Of a stretch of DNA of 64,000 nt, positions 46,101 to 57,794 are shown in pieces. Each line of letters opens with the position of its first letter. Position 1 is the stretch's first letter. Below the pieces are notes generated by a model. The model made no database searches and was not told where the DNA came from. It saw nothing but the letters and a program-made list of their open reading frames with translations. The translations under genes were made by a program, and so were the position numbers. The DNA is from Lamellibrachia columna (taxonomy: Eukaryota > Annelida > Polychaeta > Sabellida > Siboglinidae): positions 44,390,056 to 44,454,055 of the forward strand of contig OY759261.1 of assembly GCA_963662155.1 (NCBI GenBank). The letters run 5' to 3'.

Positions 46101-49100
46101 GCGCTATAAAAGAACTTACCTTAACCATTACTTTTAGTGTGACAGCATATTGTTCATCCCACACATAGAAACAAATTGTTAGAACAGTATTCCATGATAT
46201 CCAGCAGGCCTCGACATTAACGCTGGCCCGGCACTTTTTGGGGGCTGTTGGGCCAGTTGGGGGCCACAAATTTTCATATTTTACTGGCTGAATGGACTAC
46301 CATAGTTTAAGATCGTTTTTATCTGATTGTGACAGCCACAGGTAATCGTTTCAATCGCTTTTCCTTGCCATCTACCCTGGCACTACAGTTAAAAACGGAC
46401 GCCTATATTAGGGTTGCACAGTGTTACCAGTATATCGGTATATCACAGCATTTTCTGCCCGGCACTTTTTGGGGGCTGTTGGGCCAGTTGGGGGCCACAA
46501 ATTTTCATATTTTACTGGCTGAATGGACTACCATAGTTTAAGATCGTTTTTATCTGATTGTGACAGCCACAGGTAATCGTTTCAATCGCTTTTCCTTGCC
46601 ATCTACCCTGGCACTACAGTTAAAAACGGACGCCTATATTAGGGTTGCACAGTGTTACCAGTATATCGGTATATCACAGCATTTTCTGCTGCATAATACG
46701 TATTGGGTAGCGCGATACACCTTCGACATACCAATTTCATATAAAGCAACTGGTTCGCGGACTGTCTGCTAGGTGTCACATTGCAGGACCTGCTCACAAA
46801 TAGCTAAGTTTACCGTAACTTTGTACTTCAGTCCAAAAGTTTATATTCGAAAGAAATAAAACTCAGTTGTAACAGTCATAATTATATACACTGTCACGTC
46901 CGGTTTGTATGTCGTATTTTTTAGTATAACTAGCTGTGACTCGATATGGATTGTTAAAAATGCCAACAGTGCAGCATCACCCATTGTTCTTAAACGCGTC
47001 TCAAATAATTCCAGCTGCAGCATTGTCTGCCATTGCTGACAGAAGGCATAAAAGTAAATTACCAACGGTAAAAGAAATAGTGACCAAACTCGCATCCTTC
47101 AACATGTAATGCGGTGTATTGCAAAAATTGTGTTTTTTAAATCAATTTATTAAAACAAAATTTGGGCCAGTAACATTTTGTGGGGGCCAGTAACTTTTAA
47201 AATCTATCAGCCCAATGAGGCACTCGGTACAAAAGCTTAATGTCAAAACCTGATCCGACATAACTTGGAACATTTAATAATTATTTGAATAACAATAATT
47301 TCATTGTTAGGGAGTTTACATCTAACCCATGGCCAATGCTGCCACAGAAACCTTAATTATTAACCCAAGCAGTAACAATTTCCCATGATATATCTTACTA
47401 GAGATACGCAACATTAAAAATGATCATAGATGAAGCAAAGAGAATCTCCTTATTATCTGAAGTGTTCTGTTTGTTAATAGCATCTGAAGATATCTCGAGA
47501 GGAAAGATACAAAAAAGAGAAACACTACAAGATGAAGGCCAGGCTTGGTAGAGGTGCATATGGTGAATGCTTCCTTGCCGTCGACCTGGTGACAAGCTTT
47601 CTGTTTGTAATAAAATCGGTAAATCTTATTTATTTATCTTACTCACTGTTACATGCCATGCCAAACACTCCACTATGATAATAGTATACATTTGTAGCAG
47701 TTCACAAAGTAGTTGATGTTTGCGGGTATCTGAATATGTGGTAGACAATTGCATTGAGAACTATTTGACGTGTGACTAACACTGGCACCTGTCTCTGTGT
47801 GACCCACCAGCTGGGGGAACTCGTTAAATTCACTAAGACTCACAATCAGATGGATCAATGGATGTATTTGACACATTTCTTTATCTATTCTATCAAGTAG
47901 TTAGTGACTGTGTATTCACTCCATCTCCGTCAATGTTGCATATTTGTTTTAAATTACATTAAAAACAATTCGCAATTCCCCGGGGGATGTGGATATTATA
48001 ACAGAACCTGTGGATGTTTCACATAGATTCCGTAACTCAAAACAATAGGAGAATGTAGTTACATGCAGTTGTTTGCAATGCATGGAGTCATAAGCTCTTG
48101 CAATAGTTGTCTTTTCTCCTGTGCAATGCCGGGCATCTCAGTTAGTGTACTATGAAACAAGAAACTACAACATTAACTAAAAAAAAACAAGGGGGTCACT
48201 TTACCATGAGGGTCAATATACCATTGTCGGATATTGACCACCGGGTCACTTTAATACTATTTGACACTGCTGGTAGTGATAAGACAACATTAGTATTATT
48301 ATATTCATTATCTCTGACAGATATGTGGGTGGCAGAAGGATAAAGATTGGAAAACAGCATTCAACGAGACAAGAATACTGTGTCGCCTGGACAAGCTCTA
48401 TGGATGTATAGCCAGCGAAGAAGAGTTCCTCATCTTCATGGAGTACATACCTAGTAAGCAGCTCTGTTTCTTCCATTACAGCTCATATCTCTGTGTCAGT
48501 CACATGTAATGTCTCTTCTTCCATTACAGCTCACATCTCTGTGTCAGTCACATGTAATGTCTCTTCTTCCATTACAGCTCAAATCTCTGTGTCAGTCACA
48601 TGTAATGTCTCTTCTTCCATTACAGCTCACATCTCTGTGTCAGTCACATGTAATGTCAATTCTTCAATTACAGCTCATATCTCTGTGACAGTCACATATA
48701 ATGTCACTTCTTCCATTACAGCTCACATCTCTGTGTCAGTCACATGTAATGTCAATTCTTCAATTACAGCTCATATCTCTGTGACAGTCACATATAATGT
48801 CACTTCTTCCATTACAGCTCACATCTCTGTGTCAGTCACATGTAATGTCAATTCTTCAATTACAGCTCATATCTCTGTGTCAGTCACATGTAATGTCTCT
48901 TCTTCCATTACAGCTCACATCTCTGTGTCAGTCACATGTAATGTCAATTCTTCAATTACAGCTCATATCTCTGTGACAGTCACATATAATGTCACTTCTT
49001 CCATTACAGCTCACATCTCTGTGTCAGTCACATGTAATGTCAATTCTTCAATTACAGCTCATATCTCTGTGACAGTCACATGTAATGTCACTTCTTCCAT

Positions 49101-52100
49101 TACAGCTCACATCTCTGTGTCAGTCACATGTAATGTCAATTCTTCAATTACAGCTCATATCTCTGTGACAGTCACATGTAATGTCACTTCTTCCATTACA
49201 GCTCACATCTCTGTGTCAGTCACATGTAATGTCAATTCTTCAATTACAGCTCATATCTCTGTGACAGTCACATGTAATGTCACTTCTTCCATTACAGCTC
49301 ACATCTCTGTGTCAGTCACATGTAATGTCAATTCTTCAATTACAGCTCATATCTCTGTGACAGTCACATATAATGTCACTTCTTCCATTACAGCTCACAT
49401 CTCTGTGTCAGTCACATGTAATGTCAATTCTTCAATTACAGCTCATATCTCTGTGACAGTCACATATAATGTCACTTCTTCCATTACAGCTCACATCTCT
49501 GTGTCAGTCACATGTGATGTCAATTTTTCCATTACAGCTCATATCTCTGTGACAGTCACATATAATGTCACTTCTTCCATTACAGCTCACATCTCTGTGT
49601 CAGTCACATGTAATGTCAATTCTTCAATTACAGCTCATATCTCTGTGACAGTCACATATAATGTCACTTCTTCCATTACAGCTCATATCTCTGTGTCAGT
49701 CACATATAATATCACTTCTTCCACTGTGTCAGTCAGATATAATGTCACTTCTTCCATTACAGCTCATATCTCTGTGTCAGTCAGATATAATGTCACTTCT
49801 TCCATTACAGCTCATATCTCTGTGTCAGTCACATATAATGTCACTTCTTCCATTACAGCTCACATCTCTGACAGTCGCATATAATGTCACTTCTTCCATT
49901 ACAGCTCATATATTTGTGTTAGTCACATATAATGTCACTTCTTCCATTACAGCTCATATCTCTGTGACAGTCACATATAATGTCACTTCTTCCATTACAG
50001 CTCATATATGTGTTAGTCACATATAATGTCACTTCTTCCATTACAGCTCATATCTCTGTGTTAGTCACATATAATGTCACTTCTTCCATTACAGCTCATA
50101 TATCTGTGTTAGTCACATATAATGTCACTTCTTCCATTACAGCTCATATATCTGTGTTAGTCACATATAATGTCACTTCTTCCATTACAGCTCATATCTC
50201 TGTGTCAGTCACATATAATGTCACTTCTTCCATTACAGCTCATATCTCTGTGTTAGTCACATATAATGTCACTTCTTCCATTACAGCTCATATCTCTGTG
50301 TTAGTCACATACAATGTCACTTCTTCCATTACAGCTCATATCTCTGTGTCAGTCACATATAATGTCACTTCTTCCATTACAGCTCATATCTCTGTGTTAG
50401 TCATATATAATGTCACTTCTTCCATTACAGCTCATATCTCTGTGTCAGTCACATATAATGTCACTTCTTCCATTACAGCTCATATCTCTGTGTTAGTCAC
50501 ATATAATGTCATTCTTCCATTACAGCTCATATCTCTGTGTTAGTCACATATAATGTCACTTCTTCCATTACAGCTCATATCTCTGTGTTAGTCACATATG
50601 ATGTCACTTCTTCCATTACAGCTCATATCTCTGTGTTAGTCACATATGATGTCACTTCTTCCATTACAACTCATATCTGTGTCAGTCACATATAATGTCA
50701 CTTCTACCATTACAGCTCATATCTCTGTGTTAGTCACATATAATGTCACTTCTTCCATTACAGCTCACATCTCTGACAGTCACATATAATGTCACTTCTT
50801 CCATTACAGCTCATATATCTGTGTTAGTCACATATAATGTCACTTCTTCCATTACAGCTCATATCTCTGTGTTAGTCACATATAATGTAATTCTTCCATT
50901 ACAGCTCATATCTCTGTGTTAGTCACATATGATGTCACTTCTTCCATTACAGCTCATATCTCTGTGTTAGTCACATATGATGTCACTTCTTCCATTGCAA
51001 CTCATATCTCTGTGTCAGTCACATATAATGTCACTTCTGCCATTACAGCTCATATCTCTGTGTTAGTCACATATAATGTCACTTCTTCCATTACAGCTCA
51101 TATCTTTGTGTTAGTCATATATAATGTCACTTCTTCCATTACAGCTCATATCTCTGTGTCAGTCACATATAATGTCACTTCTTCCATTACAGCTCATATC
51201 TCTGTGTTAGTCACATATAATGTCACTTCTTCCATTACAGCTCATATCTCTGTGTTAGTCACATATAATGTCACTTCTTCCATTACAGCTCATATCTCTG
51301 TGTTAGTCACATATAATGTCACTTCTTCCATTACAGCTCATATCTCTGTGTTAGTCACATATAATGTCATTCTTCCAGTACAGCTCATATCTCTGTGTTA
51401 GTCACATATAATGTCATTCTTCCATTACAGCTCATATCTCTGTGTTAGTCACATATAATGTCACTTCTTCCATTACAGCTCATATCTCTGTGTTAGTCAC
51501 ATATGATGTCACTTCTTCCATTGCAACTCATATCTCTGTGTCAGTCACATATAATGTCACTTCTGCCATTATAGCTCATATCTCTGTGTTAGTCATATAT
51601 AATGTCACTTCTTCCATTACAACTCATATCTCTGTGTCAGTCACATAATATAATGTCACTTCTTCCATTACAGCTCATATCTCTGTGTTAGTCACATATA
51701 ATGTCACATCTTCCATTACAGCTCATATCTCTGTGTTAGTCACATATAATGTCATTCTTCCAGTACAGCTCATATCTCTGTGTTAGTCACATATAATGTC
51801 ACCAGAGCATTGTTGAGCTGGGTGCCTTCCTTCCATTGGTGGGCTACAGATAGAGACCACCAGTCTGTCAGTTACCCACTGTGTGGGATATTTTACTTCC
51901 CTGTCATAGACATCGAGTTGATGGGACCAATGGTTTCTAGTGTCTCATCCAAAAGACGCATACAAAGTGGGGTAAACAAAATTGCCCAAGTTGGAAAGTG
52001 GCAGTGGGTGGACTCAAACCCTGTCATCTTGATTGACAGTCCTGTGTTTTAACCACAGAGCCGCCACATGCCACTGAACTTTCTTTAGAACTGTAAACAA

Positions 52101-55100
52101 AGCAATCAGGGTTGTGGCTGGATACTAGGAAAAAACCTGGTATTTACTTAGAAAACTGATAAAATTGGTTTGCACCAATCTACACATTGCCTGGTGAACC
52201 TGGTCAAGCATAATGCAACTCATATTAGTATTTGTGTGTTTTAGTAGTACTGAAATGCTAATTTTATATAGTGTGGTAATTTTTTTAAAGTTTCTGTTTA
52301 ATACTAATTTCTCTCCGTTTAAAGGATTAGGACTAAGTTCTTTGTATTGAGGACAGTTTTGGATAGTTTACACCCTTCAATGGGTTCTTGCCATGATGGT
52401 TTTTACCGGCATTTACCACTTGCTAAAAACCAGGCATGTGCAAAGAACTGAAAGAATGAAAGGGATTCGTCTTCAGCTGTCACTTTATCAATGTTGACTG
52501 ACTTGAACTATGCACCATGAATCACAGATTAATTGCTGGATCACTTTAAAGTGACTGGTTCCTGAAGGCATTACATGTCATAGTGGTATGTTTTCTTTGT
52601 AGGCAAGACACTGGCTGACTACCTGGAGAGTTGTGAGCGCATGAGTCTGAAAGTTACTCTCACCATAGGGAGACAACTGCTCCAACATCTGGCTCACATG
52701 GAGGAGAAGAACGTGACACACGGGGACATTACATGTAAGCCTTCACAGCCACTTCTCAGATGTTTTATAAGTAATTATTATATAAGAAATAATACTAATA
52801 TACTATGAGTGTTTTAAACATCACATTATTTCATCACTATCTCATTTCGTTGGTCACAACATTCCACGTTATTGTTTTTATAAAAATCTCATTTGATTGG
52901 TCAACATTTCATGTTATTGTTGTTATTATCAAAATCTCATCTAATAGGTCACAACATTCCACGATATTGTTATAAAAATTTCATTTGATTGGTCACAACA
53001 TTTCATCTTATTGTTGTTATTATTAAAATCTCTTTTAATAGGTCACAGTATTCCACTTTATTGTTGTTATAAAAATCTTGTTTGATTGGTCACAACATTC
53101 CACTTTATTGTTATTGTTATTATCAAAATCTCATCTAATAAAAAAATTCCACATTGTTGTTATCAAAATCTCATTTGATTTGTCACCACATTCCACGTTA
53201 TTGTTTTTATCAAAATCTCATCTAATAGGTCACAACATTCCATGTTATATTTGTTATTATCTGATAATTATGATCTCACAACATTCCATGCTCAGACCAC
53301 ATTATGGCCTCATTTGATGGTCACGATATGTCACATTACAGCTGACATAATCACACCTCGTGTGAAAGCATTCCCTACTTCTGTTGACATTATAATCTCA
53401 TCTATCATATCACAACATTCCACATTTCAGATCACATTATAATGTCATCTGATTGGCCACTATATGTTACAGTTGACAACATAATGGTGTCCACCAATTG
53501 GTGCACACATGTGATTGACTACGGCAATGGATGTGTGCTGGACGACGGACACAACAACAACAGTGACAAATATAATGAAGATCTGTACGCTGTCTTGCAT
53601 AGGATCATATACATGATAGCACTGTCGTATCCCTGGAAGCAATACTACACAGGCTTAGAACTGTTCGATCATGTGGAGGTAAACTGCCATTTATCTTTCA
53701 AGCAAAATTAAGAGACAGTTAAGCTTTGTTAACAAGTTAGATCATTATAATGACTTTTGTATGTGTAAATGACATTATAATGACATGTGTATGTATGGAT
53801 CACATTATGATTACATGTGTATGTGCATACCACATTATGATGACATGTGTATGTGTGGATCACATTATGATGACATGTGTATGTGTGGATCACATTATGA
53901 TGACATGTATGTGTGGACCACATTATGATGACATGTGTATGTGTGGATCACGTTATGATGACATGTGTATGTGTGGATCACATTATGATGACATGTGTAT
54001 GTGTAGATCACATTATGATGACATGTGTATGTGTGGATCACGTTATGATGACATGTGTATGTGTGGACCACATTACGATGACATGTGTATGTGTGGACCA
54101 CATTATGATAACATGTGTATGTGTGGATCACATTATGATGTCATGTGTGGATCATATTATGATGAACATGTACCTTTGTTGCTTTTAAGTAGTTTTGTAG
54201 ATGTCCAAATTTGCAAGAAAAATCGCGGCCGTAATTTTTGTGCTACATTTCAAGTCCCGTTATCTCAGGAAATAATGTACATGGGGTGTGCAATTTTCTG
54301 TAGCAACTAAGAAGGTCTTAAAGGTTGATATATAGCAGTGTAGCAGTTTTCAGTAGTCACATGGAATGATCAGAGGCAGTTGAAGTCCAAAAATTGCAAT
54401 TTTACCTTACGAGCAGCCATGTTTGAGACTCTGAAACATAGTCTTACATTCATTACAGGTATTTAACTTTTTGTCTCCAAGAAGATTGCCATAAAACTAT
54501 TGAATATTACAACTATATACTTATTAATTATGGAGCAACACCCTTGTGAAATCAGGAAAAAGTTAATTTTGGGACATTTTCTATGGTGCAAAACCCAGTG
54601 TGGGCGTATTAGCAAAATTTTAAAGCTGGTCTCATTTTAAAGCTAATAGTATGTAGTTTATATGTGCCAAATTTCATGATACACTCGAACGTTCTTCATG
54701 GTGAACTTATTTCTTCAATGCGGCACTTTTTAGCACTCGCTTATATCCAAGCTCAGGCAAGTCCTCAGGGTTTTGAAAAGGGGGTTCGCACGTGTACGAA
54801 CAGCCGGGGATTTGTGGGATGATTTCTGCAAAATGTTACAGTTAAACAACATTTTCTCAAAAAGTTGTGTTCGTTCGAACCCCCCAAAAATGGGCATGAT
54901 GCTACCTTTTTTCACTAACTCTGTTTCATGCTCTCTAGTTCCACTACCTTCCTTAAGCTGGCCTGTGTAGTTCTCACATAATTTTTATTAATTTATTTCA
55001 GACAGTATGCCAGTAAATATTAACCTTGTCCATAGCACAATTAAATATGTGACACAAATTTCATATTTTGTTAATCCAGCTTTAAAAAGTAATATTGTGT

Positions 55101-57602
55101 TTGTCACCATCACTGGCTCGTCAGATTTAACTACTCCACTTAGTTCTTTACTGTTCGTGTTTCTCGTTCAACAATTCCTTGAAGTATTCCTTCCACCTTG
55201 CAGAGTAGCATTTCCACTGGCAGAAACCTGCTTTCACAGAAACTATCATAAACCTGTTCCTGCCAGCGCACACACACACATGCATGGACGCATACAGGTC
55301 AATTTATAAATATATGCATCAACTTAACACTAAACTAACTAAAATTCACTACCTTTTAATTGTAGAAAGGGGAATTCTACATGTTCGCTGGAACACCACA
55401 ACTCCATAAGTTCATCGAGGACTGTTTGTGCTTGTGCGACAGTGCAGAACTGCTCGACAGAGTCGACACTGAGTTCATCAGTAAGTCTACCAAGTCGTGT
55501 TTTGTCAAGGTTTATTCCTGTAATGCATAATCTATTACATGTACGAGATTGTCTATGTTTTTTAATGTATTCTTAATCTGTTCAGGTGTCGGCTATTATT
55601 ACGGTTATCTAGTACAGTGCACATGTACCGTATAGTTCTCAATAGAAGTACACTGCCTAATAGAAATGAACCCCTTTTTCAGAAGTAAAACCGTGGGCAA
55701 AAACAGATTTTCAGGAGTGAAGGCAAGCTAAACGCAAAGGACAGCAGTACTGCTGCTGGCGCCACCTTGCAAATAATTTTATATAATTCAATGTGCTTTG
55801 TGTGCTTTTAGTTGCAAAGTGCGAGTCATGATGGAAGGACATCCTGTAAAGTTGAGTTACTATCTAGAATAATAAAAACCACGAATGAGCTGTCTGTCTT
55901 GTGCACTTCTGTTGTGTGTTGACCAAGTATCGGTCAGTTTGGTAGATGTGTTGAATCTGTTCTGCCTGGCGTACAGTTGCATGTATGCGATGTTCATGCA
56001 ATGTGTTCATCTACCCGCTCCCAACAGCTTGAGCCACTTTTGAGAAACTATTAGATGCACATCCAAGCCTTCGCACTTACATGTCTGTTGAGAACTATCC
56101 GGTATATGTCTGTTTCAACTTAACCACTTTTTAAAATTAATACATGTTGTCATTAGGACGCATCACAATGGCCATTTAGTTTGGTAATATGGGGATTATA
56201 TTGCATCCATTGACCAAGAGGGATTTTGAAGTACAGAGTTCACTTTACCTACCAACCACCTGACATCAAGCAAAAATGTTCTACAAAATGTGTTGTCAAA
56301 ATAAATATGTGCATCTCAGTATAAAATATGCTCAATCTGCATGCATGTTACATTTTCAAATTTCATTGCCAGATATTTATGCATAATGTAGTGTCAAGCT
56401 ACCATTGCACACCAGCAACATTTAAAATTAAATCAACTAACTTTTATTACACATAACGTTATAATTGCTCCACACATTAGCATACATTCATTTATGCAAT
56501 CAACAACACAACACAGATATAGAGATATGAAAAGGCATCCACTCCGTATGCTTTCACAAAACAAAGTGGCTAGTCCAAGTTTGAAATCTGTAGCGTCGCG
56601 CAGCTGGTGCGCGCTGATTGGTTCAAAATATGGAGGCAGGCAAATTGGGTCACAGAGTGCGTCACCCAGCTCTGCTGGATTAGCATAATAGAATAAATTA
56701 GCAATGGACCAATCATTAATTGTATGTGGTGTTGCTCGCATAAAAACCCATATGCAACATTGGCTGTGCCAATGTCGCATACTCTCATTTATGCAATCAA
56801 CAACACAACACAGATATAGAGATATGAACAGGCCAAATGAATGACGTTTATTGTGGGGATTAAGGGTAAGCCCACTTTCAAAGAAATGTAAAACAAAGAA
56901 ATGTGGGCTCCACAACCCAACGCCAGGCTGACTACGCCCCATGCGAGCCTCCTGGACGTCAGGTTCAATAGAGCCCACATTTCACCACAAAGCAGTAGCA
57001 GTATTCCTAGAACAAATAAAAGAAACAATGGCATTACTATTGTCATGGAACACCCTTAAACCAAATAGCATAATGCCCTACATGCTGGCCAGTATTTCTG
57101 AATCAGGTTATTATGTTAGCTCATTCAATTAAAATGGCTTTTTTGAGTATAATATTCAGCAAGTTGCCAGCACAACTTATGGCGATGAGCCTGTCTGAAT
57201 CAGCCTTGGCCGGTGCCGGCAAAAATCATAAAAATAAGTTTTCAGCATACTTAAAACTTTATTTTTTGCAGCTGATAATATGTATAGCTACATTTTCCCT
57301 ATTGGATATAGTGACATACAACCAGTCTAATTTGTCTATCTGGTGGCAAGGTGAAATTTGCTTTGTTATAATATTATAATCGATTATTATAATTGGCCAA
57401 ACTGATGATCGAATATGGAAATCAAACACCGATTCCCAACAATACTATTGATGAATATTATTTTTTTACTTCAGATGACATAGTCGCTGTGGATCCTGCT
57501 GTGTTTGGTGAACATGTGGTGCCCCCTTGTGGTGGTACTCCCTTGCATGACAACAAAGATGATAAATACATTGGCATACCCATTCAGGAATCGGTGAGTT
57601 AG
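43197..57602 (+). CDS. Protein-kinase-like gene, nine exons, about 418 aa
   Basis: Spliced by hand from GT-AG sites with matching phase: 43191-43449 (ATG at 43197), 44421-44485, 45523-45609, 47481-47618, 48321-48453, 52603-52734, 53473-53678, 55366-55480, 57475-57602. Residues 1-135 are acidic and low-complexity. The kinase fold then starts: glycine loop LGRGAYGECF, beta-3 Lys in FVIKS, a probable alpha-C Glu in TAFNETRIL, hinge LIFMEYIP, the catalytic loop HGDITFDN (junction 52734/53473), and VIDYGNG for DFG. NEDLYAVLHRIIYMI is the helix-F region. The HGD and short loop recall NIK (MAP3K14), but Thr replaces the catalytic-loop Lys, DYG replaces DFG, and no APE is visible, so activity is uncertain. 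I infer a divergent Ser/Thr kinase or pseudokinase. TAG at 57600 is followed by AATAAA, but GTGAGT at 57594 is also a perfect donor, so the last exon may differ. Confidence 0.78.
43500..43880. other. C/T-rich stretch in intron 1
   Basis: Long pyrimidine-rich run (CTCCCATCTCAG, TCTTCCTCTTCTCC). The open frames rich in Ser/Pro/His are compositional artefacts. Confidence 0.7.
45822..46130 (+). mobile_element. tRNA-derived SINE in an intron of the kinase-like gene
   Basis: The head GGGGCGCGATAGCCTACCGG with a box-A-like TAGCCTACCGG and, 40 bp on, a box-B-like GGTTTCAAATC is tRNA-like. The 3' part AAGCGCTTTGAGCGGTCC and GCGCTATAAAAGAAC resembles the conserved tails of invertebrate SINEs. Confidence 0.75.
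46205..47252. mobile_element. hAT-like non-autonomous element with an internal duplication
   Basis: The left end CAGGCCTCGACATTAACGCT and the inverted right end CAGGTTTTGACATTAAGCTT are imperfect TIRs. CAGG..TCGA.ATTAA ends are typical of hAT-like elements. GGGCCAGT words lie just inside both ends. The 8-bp flanks (46197-46204 and 47253-47260) do not match, so the target duplication has decayed or the ends are slightly off. No transposase. Confidence 0.55.
46227..46688. repeat. 231-bp tandem duplication, two copies
   Basis: 46227-46457 and 46458-46688 are direct copies that appear identical on reading. They begin CCCGGCACTTTTTGGGGGCT and end CACAGCATTTTCTG. This is either very recent or an assembly artefact. 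Confidence 0.9.
48462..51802. repeat. 48-bp minisatellite, about 69 copies, in an intron
   Basis: The unit runs TCTTCCATTACAGCTCATAT then CTCTGTGTCAGTCACATATA then ATGTCACT. It begins only 8 bp after the donor of the exon ending at 48453 and fills most of the 4.1-kb intron. Every unit contains TTCTTCCATTACAG, a consensus-quality acceptor (pyrimidine tract plus CAG). From about 48640 to 49690 units alternate between two types, a 96-bp higher-order repeat. Being 16 codons long, it gives a 463-aa open frame (48493-49884) and others, which are not genes. Confidence 0.95.
51803..52070 (-). mobile_element. tRNA-derived SINE, minus strand
   Basis: The reverse complement starts GTGGCGGCTCTGTGGTTAAA (52064 downward), a tRNA-like head with box A around TCTGTGGTTAA, and has GGTTTGAGTCC at about 52012, which fits box B. 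The body runs back to the end of the 48-bp array. Confidence 0.65.
52850..53250. repeat. Dimeric ~47/50-bp intronic repeat
   Basis: GGTCACAACATTCCACGTTA followed by AAAATCTCATTTGATT alternates with copies ending AAAATCTCATCTAATA. About eight units in alternating order; degenerate. Confidence 0.8.
53750..54170. repeat. 30-bp minisatellite, about 14 copies
   Basis: The unit is GATCACATTATGATGACATG then TGTATGTGTG. It lies in the intron after the exon ending at 53678. Cys/Met-rich and Thr/His-rich open frames on both strands are by-products. Confidence 0.93.
54171..55365. other. Intron sequence of the kinase-like gene
   Basis: No second gene seen. 54730-54970 is open on both strands for about 60 aa without motifs. 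Confidence 0.4.
56488..56828. repeat. 44-bp perfect direct repeats flanking ~250 bp
   Basis: A 44-bp word starting TCATTTATGCAATCAACAAC occurs at 56488-56531 and 56785-56828 without mismatch, inside the last intron. Possibly tiny terminal repeats of an element or a local duplication. Confidence 0.7.
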
Positions 57603-57612
57603 TAATAAGAGA

Positions 57613-57635
57613 AATAAAGATGAGAGCGAAATAAA
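57613..57635 (+). promoter_or_regulatory. Two polyadenylation signals after the kinase-like gene
   Basis: AATAAA at 57613-57618 and again at 57630-57635, only 11 and 28 bp after the TAG. They support 57602 as the end of the coding sequence. Confidence 0.6.
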
Positions 57636-57639
57636 GGTG

Positions 57640-57645
57640 ACAGTG

Positions 57646-57717
<72 letters not shown>

Positions 57718-57722
57718 TGTGT
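57640..57722. repeat. (GTGC)n microsatellite
   Basis: About 20 repeats of GTGC just after the poly(A) signals of the kinase-like gene. Confidence 0.97.
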
Positions 57723-57794
57723 ACTACCCATAACTTTCTTCATGTTACTGCCTGCTACTTTCATGTTACTCCCACATCTTAATGTATCGGGATA

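Noticed and set aside
45822..46130. A functional tRNA gene
   Set aside because: Boxes A and B are degenerate, the stem pairing is poor and a SINE-type tail follows.
48493..49884. 463-aa Ser/Thr/Val-rich frame as a secreted repeat protein
   Set aside because: It lies wholly inside an intron of the kinase-like gene, the period is 48 bp (3n), and no start, signal peptide or splice context supports it.
53729..54310. Cys/Met-rich frame as a metal-binding protein
   Set aside because: By-product of the 30-bp intronic minisatellite.
56433..57046. Minus-strand hydrophobic frames as a membrane protein
   Set aside because: Located in the last intron of the plus-strand gene with the 44-bp repeat inside; no motif and overlapping frames.
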